Assembly (NCBI GenBank): GCA_963818885.1
Contig: CAWFTP010000002.1
Span: 62,001 to 126,000 of the forward strand
Length of the DNA stretch: 64,000 nt
Reading direction: 5' to 3'
Source of the DNA: DATFDN01 sp963818885
GTDB lineage: Bacteria > Pseudomonadota > Alphaproteobacteria > Acetobacterales > Acetobacteraceae
Shown: one piece after another, positions 6,398-15,720 of the stretch
Position numbering within the stretch: position 1 is the stretch's first letter
Layout of the letters: each line of letters begins with the position of its first letter
The notes under the pieces: generated by a model
What the model saw: only the letters and a program-made list of their open reading frames with translations
Database searches by the model: none
What the model was told of the DNA's origin: nothing
Position numbers and translations under genes: made by a program

Positions 6398-8920
6398 CTA
6401 TTCGGCCGCCATCTCCTCCACCTGGACGACACCGAGCAATCGCGCCTGCAGCGCCTCGTCCGCCTCGAGCGCGCGGGCGCTGCCCTCGAACGCGACCCGG
6501 CCATTGACCAGCACGTAGGCCCGATCGGCAAGCGCCAGCACCGATTCGGCATGGTGTTCGACGATGATCATCGCCACGCGCCCGCGCAGCTTCATCAGTG
6601 CCGCCGTCACCTCCTGCACGATGGCCGGAGCGAGGCCTTCGAACGGCTCGTCGAGCAGGATTAGCCGCGCCGGCGCCATCAGCGCGCGGGCGATCGCGAC
6701 CATCTGCCGTTCTCCGCCCGACAGGCTCTCGGCCTTGGCGCGGGCGAGAATGCGCAGCTTGGGGAATAGGGCGAAGATCTCCTCGAGCGGCGCGCCGCCA
6801 GGACGCGCCGCGAGGCGCAGATTCTCGACGACGGTGAGGTTCGGAAACAGCCGCCGGCCTTCGGGCACCAGTGCGATCCCAGCGCGGTTGATCTCAAAGG
6901 AGCGCGCGTGGGTGATATCGGTCTCGGCGAAGGAAACGGTGCCACCGATCTTCTGCGCCGCGCCCATGATGGCACGCAGGGTGGTCGTCTTGCCGACGCC
7001 GTTGCGCCCGAGCAGGGCGACCGCCTCGCCTTGATCAACCACCACGTCGATGCCATCGAGCACCTGGCTGCCGGCATAGCCCGCCCTGAGGCCCGACAGT
7101 CGCAGCAGCGCGCCCGCCTCGGATGCCACGCGTTCCGCCGCGGCGGGGACAACGGGCGGCTCGCCGCGCGCGGTGCCGAGATAGGCCGCGATCACGTCGG
7201 GGTTGGCCGCGACCTCGGCCGGTGCGCCGTCGGCGATCAGCCGTCCCTGGTGCAGCACTGTGAGGCGATCGGACAGTGCAAGCACGCGATCGATGTCGTG
7301 CTCGATCAGCAGCACGGCATGGGTCTGCGCGAGGGTGCGGATAAGCTGTCCCACCACCTCCCGGTCCGATGCGGCGAGCCCGGCGAGTGGCTCGTCGAGC
7401 AGCAGCAGCGTCGCATCGGTCGCGAGCGTAATCGCGATCTCCAGCAGCCGCTGCTCGCCATGGGCGAGTGACGAGCACGTCTCGGCGGCGCGGTCGGCGA
7501 GCCCGACGGCGTCGAGCAACGACCAGGTCTGCGCGTTCACCCCCTCCTGCGCATAGGCGTCACGCCATAGGCTGAGGCGGTGCGGGCTGCGCGCCTGCAC
7601 CGCGAGGCGGACGTTCTCGAACGCGGTCAGCGTCCGGAAGACGCTGAGGATCTGGAAGGAGCGGCCCATGCCGAGGCGGACGCGCTTGTACTCGGGCAGG
7701 CGGGTGATGTCGCGCCCGGCGAAGCGGATCGTGCCGGCGTTCGGGCGCAGCCGGCCGGTCAGCATGTTGAACATCGTGGTTTTGCCGGCACCGTTCGGGC
7801 CGATGAGGCTGTGCAAGCGGCATGGGGCGACGTCGAAGCTCACGTCCTGGGCGGTCACCAGCGAGCCGAATCTCTTCGAGATGGCGCGCACCGACAGCAC
7901 CGGCCCGTCCCCCGCCTGGTGCGCGCCGCCGGAGCGCCACGGCGTGATCACCGCCGGGCGGGGCGGGATGCCTGGGCGGGTCAGCGTCCAGCGCGGCTTC
8001 TGTCGCAGAAGACGCTGGGCGAGACCCTGGATGCCCTCAGGCGAGCCGAGCGCGAAGAGCAAGATGATCGGCGCGAAATACAGCCACCAATTCTCGCTGA
8101 TCTGCGACAGCTTGTCCTGCAGCAGCACGAAGGCGATCGCACCCCAGAGCGGGCCGAGGAACTGGTGCACGCCTCCCAGCACCGTCATCAGCAGGGCGTC
8201 ACCCGCGTGCTGCCAGCTGAGATTATCGGCGTAGGCGCCGCGCAGCATGAAGGCGAGCAGCGCGCCGGCATAGCCGAGCACGCCCGCCATGACGACGAAA
8301 GCGGTGAGCTTGAGGCGGAAGGTGCTGTAGCCGAGCGCGCTCACCCGCGCCTCATTGTCGCGCAGGCCTTGCAGCACGCGGCCGAATGGTGTGTGCGCGA
8401 TCCTCCAAAGGAACCACATGCCGAGGACAACGGTGACCATGGTAAAGACGTGAAACGCCGTGTTCGACGGGAGGAGCGGGCGCGGCACGCCCTGCAACCC
8501 GTTCTCGCCGCCCGTGAGCGCGGTCCACTTGAAGGCGATTTCGAAGGCGATCTGCGAGAAGGCGAGGGTTAGAAGCGAGAAGTAGAGCCCGCGCCGGCGC
8601 AGGATGATGAGGCCGATAGCCAGCCCCAGCACCAGCGAGAAGGCGACGGCGAAGGGGAACGCCGCCGCCTCGTTGGGCAGGAAGCGCAGCATGGAGATCG
8701 CGGCGGCATAGGTCGCGCAGCCGAAGAACACCGAGGCGCCGAACGGCACGAGGCCGGTGTAGCCGACCAGCAGGTTCACTCCGGCGCCATAGAGCGTGTA
8801 GATGGCGATCTCGGTGATCAGCCCCTCGGGCGCGCCAGTGAAGCGCCAGAACCCGGAGAGCGCGGCGAGAACGATCGCGACCCAAAGGACCGGATGAGTC
8901 GCGATACGGCGTGCGGTCAC
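6398..8920 (-). CDS. fused LivM-LivG-LivF branched-chain amino acid-type ABC transporter
   Basis: A single 840-residue ORF contains three subunits that are usually separate. Residues 1 to about 310 are a LivM-type permease with 8-10 hydrophobic segments and the GLRDNEARVSALGY coupling loop. About 345-590 is a LivG-type ATPase (Walker A GPNGAGKTT, signature LAHGEQ, Walker B LLLLDEPLAGL). About 610-830 is a LivF-type ATPase (GRNGVGKTT, LSGGERQ, LILLDEPFEGL). There is no stop or frameshift between them. The GTG start overlaps the stop of the small secreted protein by 4 bases, so the four genes 11430-6398 form one operon. The transported solute may be an amino acid, amide or aromatic acid. Confidence 0.93.
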   Translation of the reverse strand: MTARRIATHPVLWVAIVLAALSGFWRFTGAPEGLITEIAIYTLYGAGVNLLVGYTGLVPFGASVFFGCATYAAAISMLRFLPNEAAAFPFAVAFSLVLGLAIGLIILRRRGLYFSLLTLAFSQIAFEIAFKWTALTGGENGLQGVPRPLLPSNTAFHVFTMVTVVLGMWFLWRIAHTPFGRVLQGLRDNEARVSALGYSTFRLKLTAFVVMAGVLGYAGALLAFMLRGAYADNLSWQHAGDALLMTVLGGVHQFLGPLWGAIAFVLLQDKLSQISENWWLYFAPIILLFALGSPEGIQGLAQRLLRQKPRWTLTRPGIPPRPAVITPWRSGGAHQAGDGPVLSVRAISKRFGSLVTAQDVSFDVAPCRLHSLIGPNGAGKTTMFNMLTGRLRPNAGTIRFAGRDITRLPEYKRVRLGMGRSFQILSVFRTLTAFENVRLAVQARSPHRLSLWRDAYAQEGVNAQTWSLLDAVGLADRAAETCSSLAHGEQRLLEIAITLATDATLLLLDEPLAGLAASDREVVGQLIRTLAQTHAVLLIEHDIDRVLALSDRLTVLHQGRLIADGAPAEVAANPDVIAAYLGTARGEPPVVPAAAERVASEAGALLRLSGLRAGYAGSQVLDGIDVVVDQGEAVALLGRNGVGKTTTLRAIMGAAQKIGGTVSFAETDITHARSFEINRAGIALVPEGRRLFPNLTVVENLRLAARPGGAPLEEIFALFPKLRILARAKAESLSGGERQMVAIARALMAPARLILLDEPFEGLAPAIVQEVTAALMKLRGRVAMIIVEHHAESVLALADRAYVLVNGRVAFEGSARALEADEALQARLLGVVQVEEMAAE

Positions 8921-9303
8921 CGCCGGTGCAGCGCCATGTTATATGTGCAGTATTTGGTGTGATACACAGCGTTCAGCTGATTGCCAGCTATTTTCCCGGC
9001 GATATCGACCCTCTGCATTCCCTCTCTTTGCAGCACATAGCTCCCTGTCGCGTTGAAGGCGCCGTCCGGGGAGATGCTGCCCTGGATCTGGGCGCGGCCG
9101 ATCTCCTGATTGAACCTGTCATCCACTATGCGCAGCTGGACATGGTTCCAAGCCGGACAGTTGCCGCTGCTATTGCCTTGGATGGCCGGAGCTCCGACCC
9201 AAGTGCCATCATACTTGCCGGCAGCGTGCGCCGCCACGCAGGACGCGCCGAACACGACCAGCGACATGGTCGCGATGCGCCTTAGCGAGAGCGTTTCTTG
9301 CAT
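8917..9303 (-). CDS. small secreted protein within the Liv operon
   Basis: The 128-residue product starts at the ATG with GGAGAGAG just upstream (9303), not at the earlier in-frame GTG. It has a cleavable signal peptide ending near AAHA, then a compact beta-rich domain opening with KYDGTWVG and containing a Cys pair (one near GNCPAW and one in KYCTYN). No known enzyme motif is present. It lies between livH and the fused livMGF gene and overlaps the latter by 4 bases, so it is co-translated with the transporter. A periplasmic accessory role is possible but unproven. Confidence 0.75.
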   Translation of the reverse strand: MQETLSLRRIATMSLVVFGASCVAAHAAGKYDGTWVGAPAIQGNSSGNCPAWNHVQLRIVDDRFNQEIGRAQIQGSISPDGAFNATGSYVLQREGMQRVDIAGKIAGNQLNAVYHTKYCTYNMALHRR

Positions 9304-9323
9304 CGTCTCTCTCCTGTTGCCGA

Positions 9324-10199
9324 TTACTCGAACCGTTCCCATCGCTCGCCCAGCAATCCGCGCGGGCGTACCAGCAACACCAGCGCCATGAAGACGTACA
9401 TAACGGCTCCCGCGGCCGCCGGCTCAAACTGCACGGTGAGGGTCGTCACCACGCCCACCAGCAGGCCCGCGATGATGGCACCAGCGAACGAGCCGAGGCC
9501 GCCGATCGTCACGACGACGAAGGCCGGCATGATGGCGCTCTCCTGCATCGCGGGCGTGACGGTCCACAAAGGCGCCGCAAGCACGCCCGCCACGCCCGCG
9601 AGCGCGCAGCCCAGTCCGAACACCATCGTCAGAACTACGGGGAGGCGGATGCCGAGCAGTCCCACCATCTCCGGATCGCGCGAGCCCGCGCGTAGAATGC
9701 GCCCATAAGGCGTGAAGCGCATGAATGCCCAAAGAACCGCCAGAATCACGACGGTGGCGAAGAACACCGCGGCGCGGAAGCGGGTGATCAGAACCGGACC
9801 CCAGATGAACACGCCCGACAGTACCTCGGGTGGATTGAACGGAATGCCGAGCCCGCCCCAGATCACCCGGGTCAGCGCCTCGATCAGCAGGGCGAGCGCG
9901 AAGGTCACGATCAGGCTAATCAGGGGGTCCTTGTCATAGAGGTGGCGGATCAGCAGCCGCTCCACCACCATCCCGAGCAACCCGACCCCAATCGGCGCCA
10001 GCACGACCGCCGGCCAGCCGAACTGCTGATAGAGCGTCAGGCCGAAATAGGCGCCGAGCGCGAAGAACGCGCCGTGCGCGAAATTGACGATGCCCAGCAG
10101 GCCGAACACGATCGACAGGCCGATGGCGATCAGGACGTACAGCCCGCCGAGCACCAGGCCGTTGACGGCCTGGGTCAGCAGCAGGGCGGGGTCGAGCAC
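9324..10199 (-). CDS. LivH-type branched-chain amino acid ABC permease
   Basis: A 291-residue, very hydrophobic protein of the LivH family. It has the conserved N-terminal QAVNGLVLGGLYVLIAIG, LGIVNFAHGAFF, and the coupling segment YGRILRAGSRDPEMVGLLGI. It forms the membrane channel together with the LivM domain of the fused protein downstream. It starts with GTG at 10199, 16 bases after the stop of the binding protein gene, and ends 20 bases before the small secreted protein gene, inside one operon. Confidence 0.92.
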   Translation of the reverse strand: MLDPALLLTQAVNGLVLGGLYVLIAIGLSIVFGLLGIVNFAHGAFFALGAYFGLTLYQQFGWPAVVLAPIGVGLLGMVVERLLIRHLYDKDPLISLIVTFALALLIEALTRVIWGGLGIPFNPPEVLSGVFIWGPVLITRFRAAVFFATVVILAVLWAFMRFTPYGRILRAGSRDPEMVGLLGIRLPVVLTMVFGLGCALAGVAGVLAAPLWTVTPAMQESAIMPAFVVVTIGGLGSFAGAIIAGLLVGVVTTLTVQFEPAAAGAVMYVFMALVLLVRPRGLLGERWERFE

Positions 10200-10215
10200 T
10201 TGCCGACCCCTGAGG

Positions 10216-11430
10216 TCAGGCCGCCGGCATGTGGCAGCCGGAATCGCCGAATACTTTGTCGAGATCAGCCGCTGACTTAGGGACCGCCGCCTTCACGTCG
10301 AAATAGTCCCACTTGTCGGTGACCTTCGGCTTCACCTCGACCACCAAGTTGCGCAGCATCATCTGGTGGTCGGACTTGCGCCAGCTATAGGGGCTGTCGG
10401 CGGTGCCGCCCTTCCAGTTCTCCAGCGCCTCAATGATCGCCATCGGCTCGGTCGACTTCGCCGCGTCCATCGCCTCGAACAGCGACTTCGCGGTGATCCA
10501 GCCCATCCAGGCCTTGTCCGCCGGCGGGCGGCCGTGCGCCTTCTGGTAGTCGGCTGCCATCTGCTGCTCGTCGGGCGGGTTGGTGGGGTTCTTGTACCAC
10601 CAGAGCGAAGTGTAGACGCCGGTCGCCGCCTCCGGTCCGACCGCCCAGATATCGGTGTCGCCGATGGCGATCTCGGCGACCGGAATCTTCCCTTTCATCC
10701 CCATCTCGTTCCACTGCTTGAGGAATGTCGAGAGGTCGCCCGCCGGCACGCCGCCCAGCACGACATCCGGTTTCGCCGAGCGGATCTTGAGGATGAAGCT
10801 GCTGTAGTCCGGGGTGTTTAGAGGCACGCTGTCATCGCCCACCACGGTGCCGCCGGCGTCCTTCAGGAGTTGCTTGAAGGAGGCCGCAATGTCCTGGCCG
10901 AACGCGTACGAGGCGGTGATGAAGTACCATTTCTTGCCGTAGCCGGTGATGAACGGCATGAACATCCGGGCCTGCACCGCGACCGGAGTATTGAGGCGGA
11001 ATGTGTAGCGGTTGCACTTCTCCCCGGTGATCGCGGTCGCCGCGGCGTTGTTGATGATGAGCGGGATCTTGAGGCCGGGCGCCGTCGCCTCCTCGGCGAG
11101 CGCGTTGGAGCTGAGCGAGCCGCCAAGGATGGCGACGACCTTCTCCTCCTGCACCAGCTTCTGCATGTTCTGCTGCGCGCCCTGCGGCGTCGGCTCGTCG
11201 TACCAGACCAGCTCGGCGGGGCGCCCCATGATCTGATTGTTGCGCTGCTGGAGGGCGAGATAGGTTCCCTGGGCGAGATATTCGGTCTGCGGCGCGATGT
11301 CGCCGGTCTTGGCGAGCAGCAGGCCAATGCGAATCTTGTCGGCGGCAGCGGCGGGACGGATGAACGGCATCGCGATCGCCGCGGTGCCGGCGAGCGTCGC
11401 CCGGCGGGTGATGCGGAAGGCTTCTCTCAT
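10216..11430 (-). CDS. branched-chain amino acid-type ABC substrate-binding protein
   Basis: A 404-residue periplasmic binding protein of the type I (LivJ-like, Peripla_BP_6) fold. The chosen ATG at 11430 has GGGGAG upstream and gives a normal N-terminus. The signal peptide contains ITRRATLAG, so export by the Tat system is likely, with cleavage near PAAAA. The mature part begins DKIRIGLLLAKTGDIAP and includes YFITASYAFGQD, both typical of the family. A much longer open frame reaches upstream but runs into the leader and a divergent gene. First gene of the transporter operon; the ligand cannot be deduced. Confidence 0.92.
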   Translation of the reverse strand: MREAFRITRRATLAGTAAIAMPFIRPAAAADKIRIGLLLAKTGDIAPQTEYLAQGTYLALQQRNNQIMGRPAELVWYDEPTPQGAQQNMQKLVQEEKVVAILGGSLSSNALAEEATAPGLKIPLIINNAAATAITGEKCNRYTFRLNTPVAVQARMFMPFITGYGKKWYFITASYAFGQDIAASFKQLLKDAGGTVVGDDSVPLNTPDYSSFILKIRSAKPDVVLGGVPAGDLSTFLKQWNEMGMKGKIPVAEIAIGDTDIWAVGPEAATGVYTSLWWYKNPTNPPDEQQMAADYQKAHGRPPADKAWMGWITAKSLFEAMDAAKSTEPMAIIEALENWKGGTADSPYSWRKSDHQMMLRNLVVEVKPKVTDKWDYFDVKAAVPKSAADLDKVFGDSGCHMPAA

Positions 11431-11590
11431 CTGTACGTCTCCCCTGGTCGCACGCCGTTTGGCAGCGAGGCGGCGCTTCACGGCGGTTATGCTGGACGAA
11501 ACCGGCCCGACGCAAGCCGAAGAGCCGGTCGAACCGCCCGGCTCGCCAGCCGTTTCTCCTCGGAAGCCAGTTCCATCGGAGAGGACGATC

Positions 11591-11929
11591 ATGACGAGGA
11601 ACCGCGCCATTCCCCGGGTATTGGCCCTCTCGGCGAGTCTGACCCTGGGCGGCTCGGGCTGGGCGTTCGCGCAGCTCCCGGCCAATCCGAAGACGAACCC
11701 GCCCGCCCCGGCGCGTCCGCCGGCAACCGCCCAGCAGAACCCCGCAACTCCGCCGGAAGTCGTGGCTCCCAAGGCCGAGCCCCGCGTGCCGGGCGGGGTC
11801 ATCCACCCGCCGCCGGGCGTCGATTCGGGGATAAAGGTGCCAGCGCCTCCGGCCGGGGAGTTCCCCATGCCGGTGATCCCGCCGCCCGGCACGAAGGGGA
11901 GCGCGCAGCCGAACACCGTCCCGAAATAG
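11591..11929 (+). CDS. proline-rich secreted protein (112 aa)
   Basis: The ATG at 11591 follows GAGAGGA. The protein has a signal peptide ending at AFA and then a low-complexity Pro/Ala/Lys chain without hydrophobic core, ending in HPPPGVDSGIKVPAPP and VIPPPGTKG. It is probably an unstructured periplasmic or surface protein. It is divergent from the ABC operon and lies 55 bases before dapF. I know no function for it; similar Pro-rich short proteins are common but uncharacterised in this bacterial group. Confidence 0.65.
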   Translation: MTRNRAIPRVLALSASLTLGGSGWAFAQLPANPKTNPPAPARPPATAQQNPATPPEVVAPKAEPRVPGGVIHPPPGVDSGIKVPAPPAGEFPMPVIPPPGTKGSAQPNTVPK

Positions 11930-11984
11930 AGGGCGAGGGGTCCCGGACGTGCGCTCTCGGCGCGCTTCCCCTATATCCCGCCCC

Positions 11985-12815
11985 ATGCGCCTCACGTTCC
12001 TGAAGATGCACGGCTGCGGCAACGACTTCGTCGTGCTCGACGCGCGGACGGCGGCGCTCGACCTGACGGCCCGGCGCGTGGCCGCGCTCGCTGACCGACG
12101 CCTTGGAATCGGCTGCGACCAGCTGATTACCCTTGAGCCGGGAACCGACGGAGCCGATGCCTTCATGCGCATCCGCAACCCTGATGGGACCGAGGCGGAG
12201 GCGTGCGGGAACGCGACCCGCTGCGTCGCCTCGCTGCTCGCGCGCGAGAGCGGCCAACGCCACCCCGTCATCCGCACCATCGCGGGCAACTTGCGCGCGG
12301 AAGTACTGGCACCCGACCGCGTCGCCGTCGACATGGGAGTCCCGGCTTTCGACTGGCGCGACATTCCCCTCGCCGAGCCGCGCAACACGTTGCACCTCGA
12401 CATCTGCGCGGGCGTGCTCGCCGACCCGGCGGCGGCGAACATGGGCAACCCGCACGCCACCTTCTTCGTCGCCGACGTCGCCTTGGTTTCGCTCGAGACG
12501 CTCGGCCCGATGTTGGAGCACGATCCGATCTTCCCCGAGCGGGCGAATATCGGCCTCGCCCAGATCCTTGCCCCCGACCGCATTCGTCTGCGCGTCTGGG
12601 AGCGCACGGCGGGACTGACCCTCGCCTGCGGCTCCGGCGCCTGCGCCGCGTTGGTGAACGCGCATCGGCGCGGCCTTGCCGAGCGGTCCGCGACCATGTT
12701 GCTCGACGGCGGCGAGGTGCGGATCGACTGGCTTCCCGACGGGCATGTCCTGATGACCGGGCCGGTCGCGACCGCGTTCTCCGGCAGCATCGACCTCGCC
12801 GCTTTCCCCTCATGA
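11985..12815 (+). CDS. dapF: diaminopimelate epimerase
   Basis: A 276-residue enzyme that converts LL- to meso-diaminopimelate, for lysine and peptidoglycan synthesis. The two catalytic cysteines are visible: C74 in EACGNATRC and C215 in LACGSGACAA. The substrate-binding stretches GCGNDFVVLD and GNPHATFF are also present. The ATG at 11985 matches the conserved family start (F-x-K-M-H-G-x-G-N-D-F). Its stop overlaps the ATG of the methylthiotransferase gene, so dapF, that gene and ftsY form an operon, a gene order common in alphaproteobacteria. Confidence 0.97.
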   Translation: MRLTFLKMHGCGNDFVVLDARTAALDLTARRVAALADRRLGIGCDQLITLEPGTDGADAFMRIRNPDGTEAEACGNATRCVASLLARESGQRHPVIRTIAGNLRAEVLAPDRVAVDMGVPAFDWRDIPLAEPRNTLHLDICAGVLADPAAANMGNPHATFFVADVALVSLETLGPMLEHDPIFPERANIGLAQILAPDRIRLRVWERTAGLTLACGSGACAALVNAHRRGLAERSATMLLDGGEVRIDWLPDGHVLMTGPVATAFSGSIDLAAFPS

Positions 12816-14042
12816 GCGCCGAAATCCTGACCTTCGGCTGCCGGCTGAACGTGTACGAAAGCGAGGTCATGCGCGGCCACGCCGCCGCGCTCCGCGACAC
12901 CATCATCGTCAACACCTGCGCCGTCACGGCGGAGGCGGAGCGGCAGGCCCGCCAGGCGATCCGCCGCGCCGCGCGCGAGCGTCCTAACGCAAGCATTGTC
13001 GTAACTGGCTGCGCCGCACAGATCGAACTCCGCGCGCTGGGCCGCCTTGCCCGGTGTCTCGCGTGTTCTCGGCAACGCCGAGAAGCTGCGCCCAGAGAGC
13101 TGGGCGCCACACGCGCCGGGTGTCGTCGGCGACATCATGGCTGCGCGCGATGCGCCGGCGCATCCGGTGGCCGAGTTCGCTGGGCGCGCGCGGGCTTTCG
13201 TGCAGGTACAGCAAGGATGCGATCATCGCTGCACGTTCTGCGTCATCCCGTTCGGCCGTGGCGCCAACCGCTCCGTGCCGGTCGAGGCGGTGGTGGCACA
13301 GTCGCGCACCCTGCTCGCCTCTGGCTACCAGGAGTTGGTACTGACCGGCGTCGATATCGCGAGCTACGGCACCGACCTCCCCGGCCGCCCGAGCCTCGGC
13401 GCCCTCGTGCGCGACCTGCTCACCCAGCTGCCGGAACTCCCGCGGCTGCGCCTCTCCTCGCTCGATCCCGCAGCGGTCGATCCGGAGCTGTGGCGGCTTA
13501 TCGCGGAGGAGCCGCGGCTGATGCCGCATCTGCATCTCTCCCTGCAGGCGGGCAGCGACCTGATCCTGAAGCGGATGCGCCGGCGGCATCTAACTCGCGA
13601 CGCGCGCGCTGTCATCACGCGTGCTCGCGCTCTGCGCCCGGGCATCGCGATCGGCGCCGATTTGATCGCGGGCTTCCCCACCGAGACCGACGCACTGTTC
13701 GAGGAGACGCTCGGCTTCGTCGCCGAGGCGGAGCTGCCGTTCCTGCACGTCTTCCCCTACAGCGAGCGGCCCGGCACGCCTGCCGCGCGAATGCCCGCAG
13801 TAGCCGTGCCGGTGCGGCGCGCGCGGGCGGCGCGGCTGCGTGAGGCCGGCCGCGCCGCCGCCGCGCGGTTCTTCCGCTCGCACGTCGGGCGCACCATCAC
13901 GCTACTGACCGAGGCGGACGACACCGGCCACTCGGAGCATTTCGCCCCCGTGCGCCTGTCCCTGCCCGCAGCACCTGGCCACCTGCTCGCGGCGCGGGTC
14001 ACGGCGGCGGACGAGCGCGGCCTGGTCGCGGAGGCGGTCTAG
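12812..14042 (+). pseudogene. mtaB: MtaB-type tRNA methylthiotransferase, frameshifted
   Basis: A radical-SAM methylthiotransferase that converts t6A37 to ms2t6A in tRNAs. The first frame, from 12812, has the N-terminal UPF0004 cysteines (TFGCRLNVYES, NTCAVT, VTGCAAQ). The second frame, from about 13040 to 14042, has the radical SAM cluster GCDHRCTFC, IPFGRG, LTGVDIASYG, IAGFPTET and a C-terminal TRAM-like domain. The frames meet near 13025-13046 and join if one base is removed. All catalytic cysteines survive on either side, which argues for a recent break or a sequence error. It overlaps dapF by 4 bases and touches ftsY. Confidence 0.85.
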
Positions 14043-14966
14043 ATGGCGCTCGGCGGGTTCTTCTCCCGTCTCAAGGAAGGCCTGTCGCGCAGTACCCAGA
14101 AATTGTCGGGCGGCATCACCACGATCGTACGCAGGCGCCGTCTCGACGACGAGGCGCTGGAGGAACTGGAGGATCTGCTCATCAGCGCCGATCTCGGCAC
14201 CGAGGTCGCGCAGCGCGTGATCGGGGAGTTCCGCCGCACCCGCTTCGGCAAGGAGGTCACCGACGAGGAGATCAAGACCGCGCTCGCCGACGAGATCGCC
14301 GCAATCCTGCGCCCCGTCGCCCAGGCGCTCGCGCTCGACCCCGCGCGCAAGCCGCATGCGGTCTTGGTCGTCGGCGTCAACGGCACCGGCAAGACGACGA
14401 CCATCGGCAAGATGGCGCAGCAATACCGTGAGCAAGGCCTGCGCGTAGTGCTTGTTGCCGGCGACACGTTCCGCGCCGCCGCGGTCGAGCAGCTTCAGAT
14501 CTGGGGAGAGCGGACCGGATGCGCCGTCATCGCGGGTCCGCCTAGCGCTGATGCGGCCGGACTCGCCTTCGATGCGCTGAAGCGCGCGCAGGCCGAACGG
14601 GCAGACGTGCTGCTGATCGACACCGCCGGGCGCCTGCACAACAAGTCCGTGCTGATGGACGAGTTGTCCAAGATCATCCGGGTGATGCGCAAGCAGGACG
14701 AGACGGCGCCGCATTCGGTGCTGCTGGTGCTGGATGCGACCACGGGGCAGAACGCGATCCAGCAGGTGAAGGTGTTCAAGGAGATGGTGGCCGTCACCGG
14801 CCTTGTGGTCACCAAGCTCGACGGCAGCGCGCGCGGCGGAATCGTGGTCGCGCTCGCCGAGCAGTTCGGCCTGCCGGTCCACGCCGTCGGCGTGGGCGAG
14901 AAGGCGTCCGACCTGCGCCCGTTCGACGCCGACGATTTTGCGCGGGGATTGGTCGGGGCGGCGTAG
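14043..14966 (+). CDS. ftsY: signal recognition particle receptor FtsY
   Basis: A 307-residue SRP GTPase that docks the SRP-ribosome complex at the inner membrane. The helical N domain is followed by the G domain with GVNGTGKT (111-118), the DTFRAAAVEQL insertion-box region, DTAGRLHNK, and VVTKLDGSARGG. The long acidic A domain of E. coli FtsY is absent, which is usual in alphaproteobacteria; a basic/amphipathic N-terminus (FSRLKEGLSRSTQKL) probably serves as the membrane contact. The ATG directly follows the stop of the methylthiotransferase gene. Confidence 0.96.
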   Translation: MALGGFFSRLKEGLSRSTQKLSGGITTIVRRRRLDDEALEELEDLLISADLGTEVAQRVIGEFRRTRFGKEVTDEEIKTALADEIAAILRPVAQALALDPARKPHAVLVVGVNGTGKTTTIGKMAQQYREQGLRVVLVAGDTFRAAAVEQLQIWGERTGCAVIAGPPSADAAGLAFDALKRAQAERADVLLIDTAGRLHNKSVLMDELSKIIRVMRKQDETAPHSVLLVLDATTGQNAIQQVKVFKEMVAVTGLVVTKLDGSARGGIVVALAEQFGLPVHAVGVGEKASDLRPFDADDFARGLVGAA

Positions 14967-15043
14967 ATCAGGCGATCAAATGGGGCTGGATGTTGCGGCC
15001 AATTCTGGCTACAATCCTAAGCTATGCATCTAGGGACGTGCCA

Positions 15044-15289
15044 ATGAGCACCTACAGCGTCGCCGATGCCAAGAACCACCTGCCACGGTTGATTGACGAG
15101 GCTCTGGCTGGCGAAGATGTGGTGATCACGCGCCTCGGCAAGCCGGTTGTGGAGCTGCGGCCCGCAACAAGTGCACAGGTTAGGCCCGACCCCAGCATCT
15201 ATGAGTGGCTTCGAGCTCGGAGGAATCGCCGCAAACCCTCGCCTATTTCTTCCGTCGAGTTGCTTCGTCAGCTCTACGAGGAGGAATGA
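15044..15289 (+). CDS. antitoxin, Phd/YefM (VapB) family
   Basis: An 81-residue antitoxin. The N-terminal DNA-binding fold opens STYSVADAKNHLPRLIDEA and continues GEDVVITRLGKPVVEL, typical of Phd/YefM proteins. The C-terminal third is the toxin-binding tail. The stop overlaps the ATG of the PIN-domain gene by 4 bases. Phd-type antitoxins normally bind their own promoter; a TACAAT at 15010-15015 could be the -10 element but has no clear -35 partner. The shine-dalgarno is weak. Confidence 0.85.
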   Translation: MSTYSVADAKNHLPRLIDEALAGEDVVITRLGKPVVELRPATSAQVRPDPSIYEWLRARRNRRKPSPISSVELLRQLYEEE

Positions 15290-15714
15290 GGGCTTACCTG
15301 GACGCAAGCGTGCTGCTGCCGCTGATCAAGCGAGAGACAGCAAGTGATGACGTTGGTAATTTCCTGGCAGAGGGCGACTGGGAGGTCCATGTCAGTGACT
15401 TCGCAGCTGCGGAAGTCGCATCGGCGCTGTCGCGCTATGTCCGTACAGGACACCTTGAGACGGAAGAAGCGGCCGAGTTCCTTGCCGATTTCGATGAGTT
15501 CCGAGCGCGTGCGAGTTCCTCATGCGACCTCCATGCGGCGGACGCTCGATTGGCGGGTGCCTACGTCCGTCGTTTCGAATTGATGCTCAAGGCGCCCGAC
15601 GCGCTGCATGCGACGATTTGCAGACGGCGTGGGTTGGCACTGATTACTCTTGATCGAAGGTTAGCGACCGCCGCCGCCGAGCTTGGTATCCAGGTCCACG
15701 TGCCGGCATCATGA
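15286..15714 (+). CDS. PIN-domain ribonuclease toxin, VapC family
   Basis: A 142-residue PIN-domain protein with all four acidic metal ligands expected of VapC toxins: D6 (YLDASVLL), E43 (AAEVASAL), D105 (KAPDALHA) and D123 (ITLDRRL). It is probably an RNase held inactive by the preceding antitoxin. The start codon overlaps the antitoxin stop, the standard arrangement for co-translation. The pair sits between ftsY and an acyl-CoA dehydrogenase gene, outside the A+T-richer segment. Confidence 0.88.
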   Translation: MRAYLDASVLLPLIKRETASDDVGNFLAEGDWEVHVSDFAAAEVASALSRYVRTGHLETEEAAEFLADFDEFRARASSSCDLHAADARLAGAYVRRFELMLKAPDALHATICRRRGLALITLDRRLATAAAELGIQVHVPAS

Positions 15715-15720
15715 GCCTCT

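Noticed and set aside
10216..11916. Long form of the substrate-binding protein (566 aa)
   Set aside because: The upstream part overlaps a divergent secreted-protein gene and precedes a normal Tat signal peptide with its own ribosome binding site at 11430.
10832..13138. Minus-strand ORF of 768 codons
   Set aside because: It lies antisense to dapF and mtaB and out of frame with the binding-protein gene; the composition (Arg, Gly, Ala) is that of a shadow frame in G+C-rich DNA.
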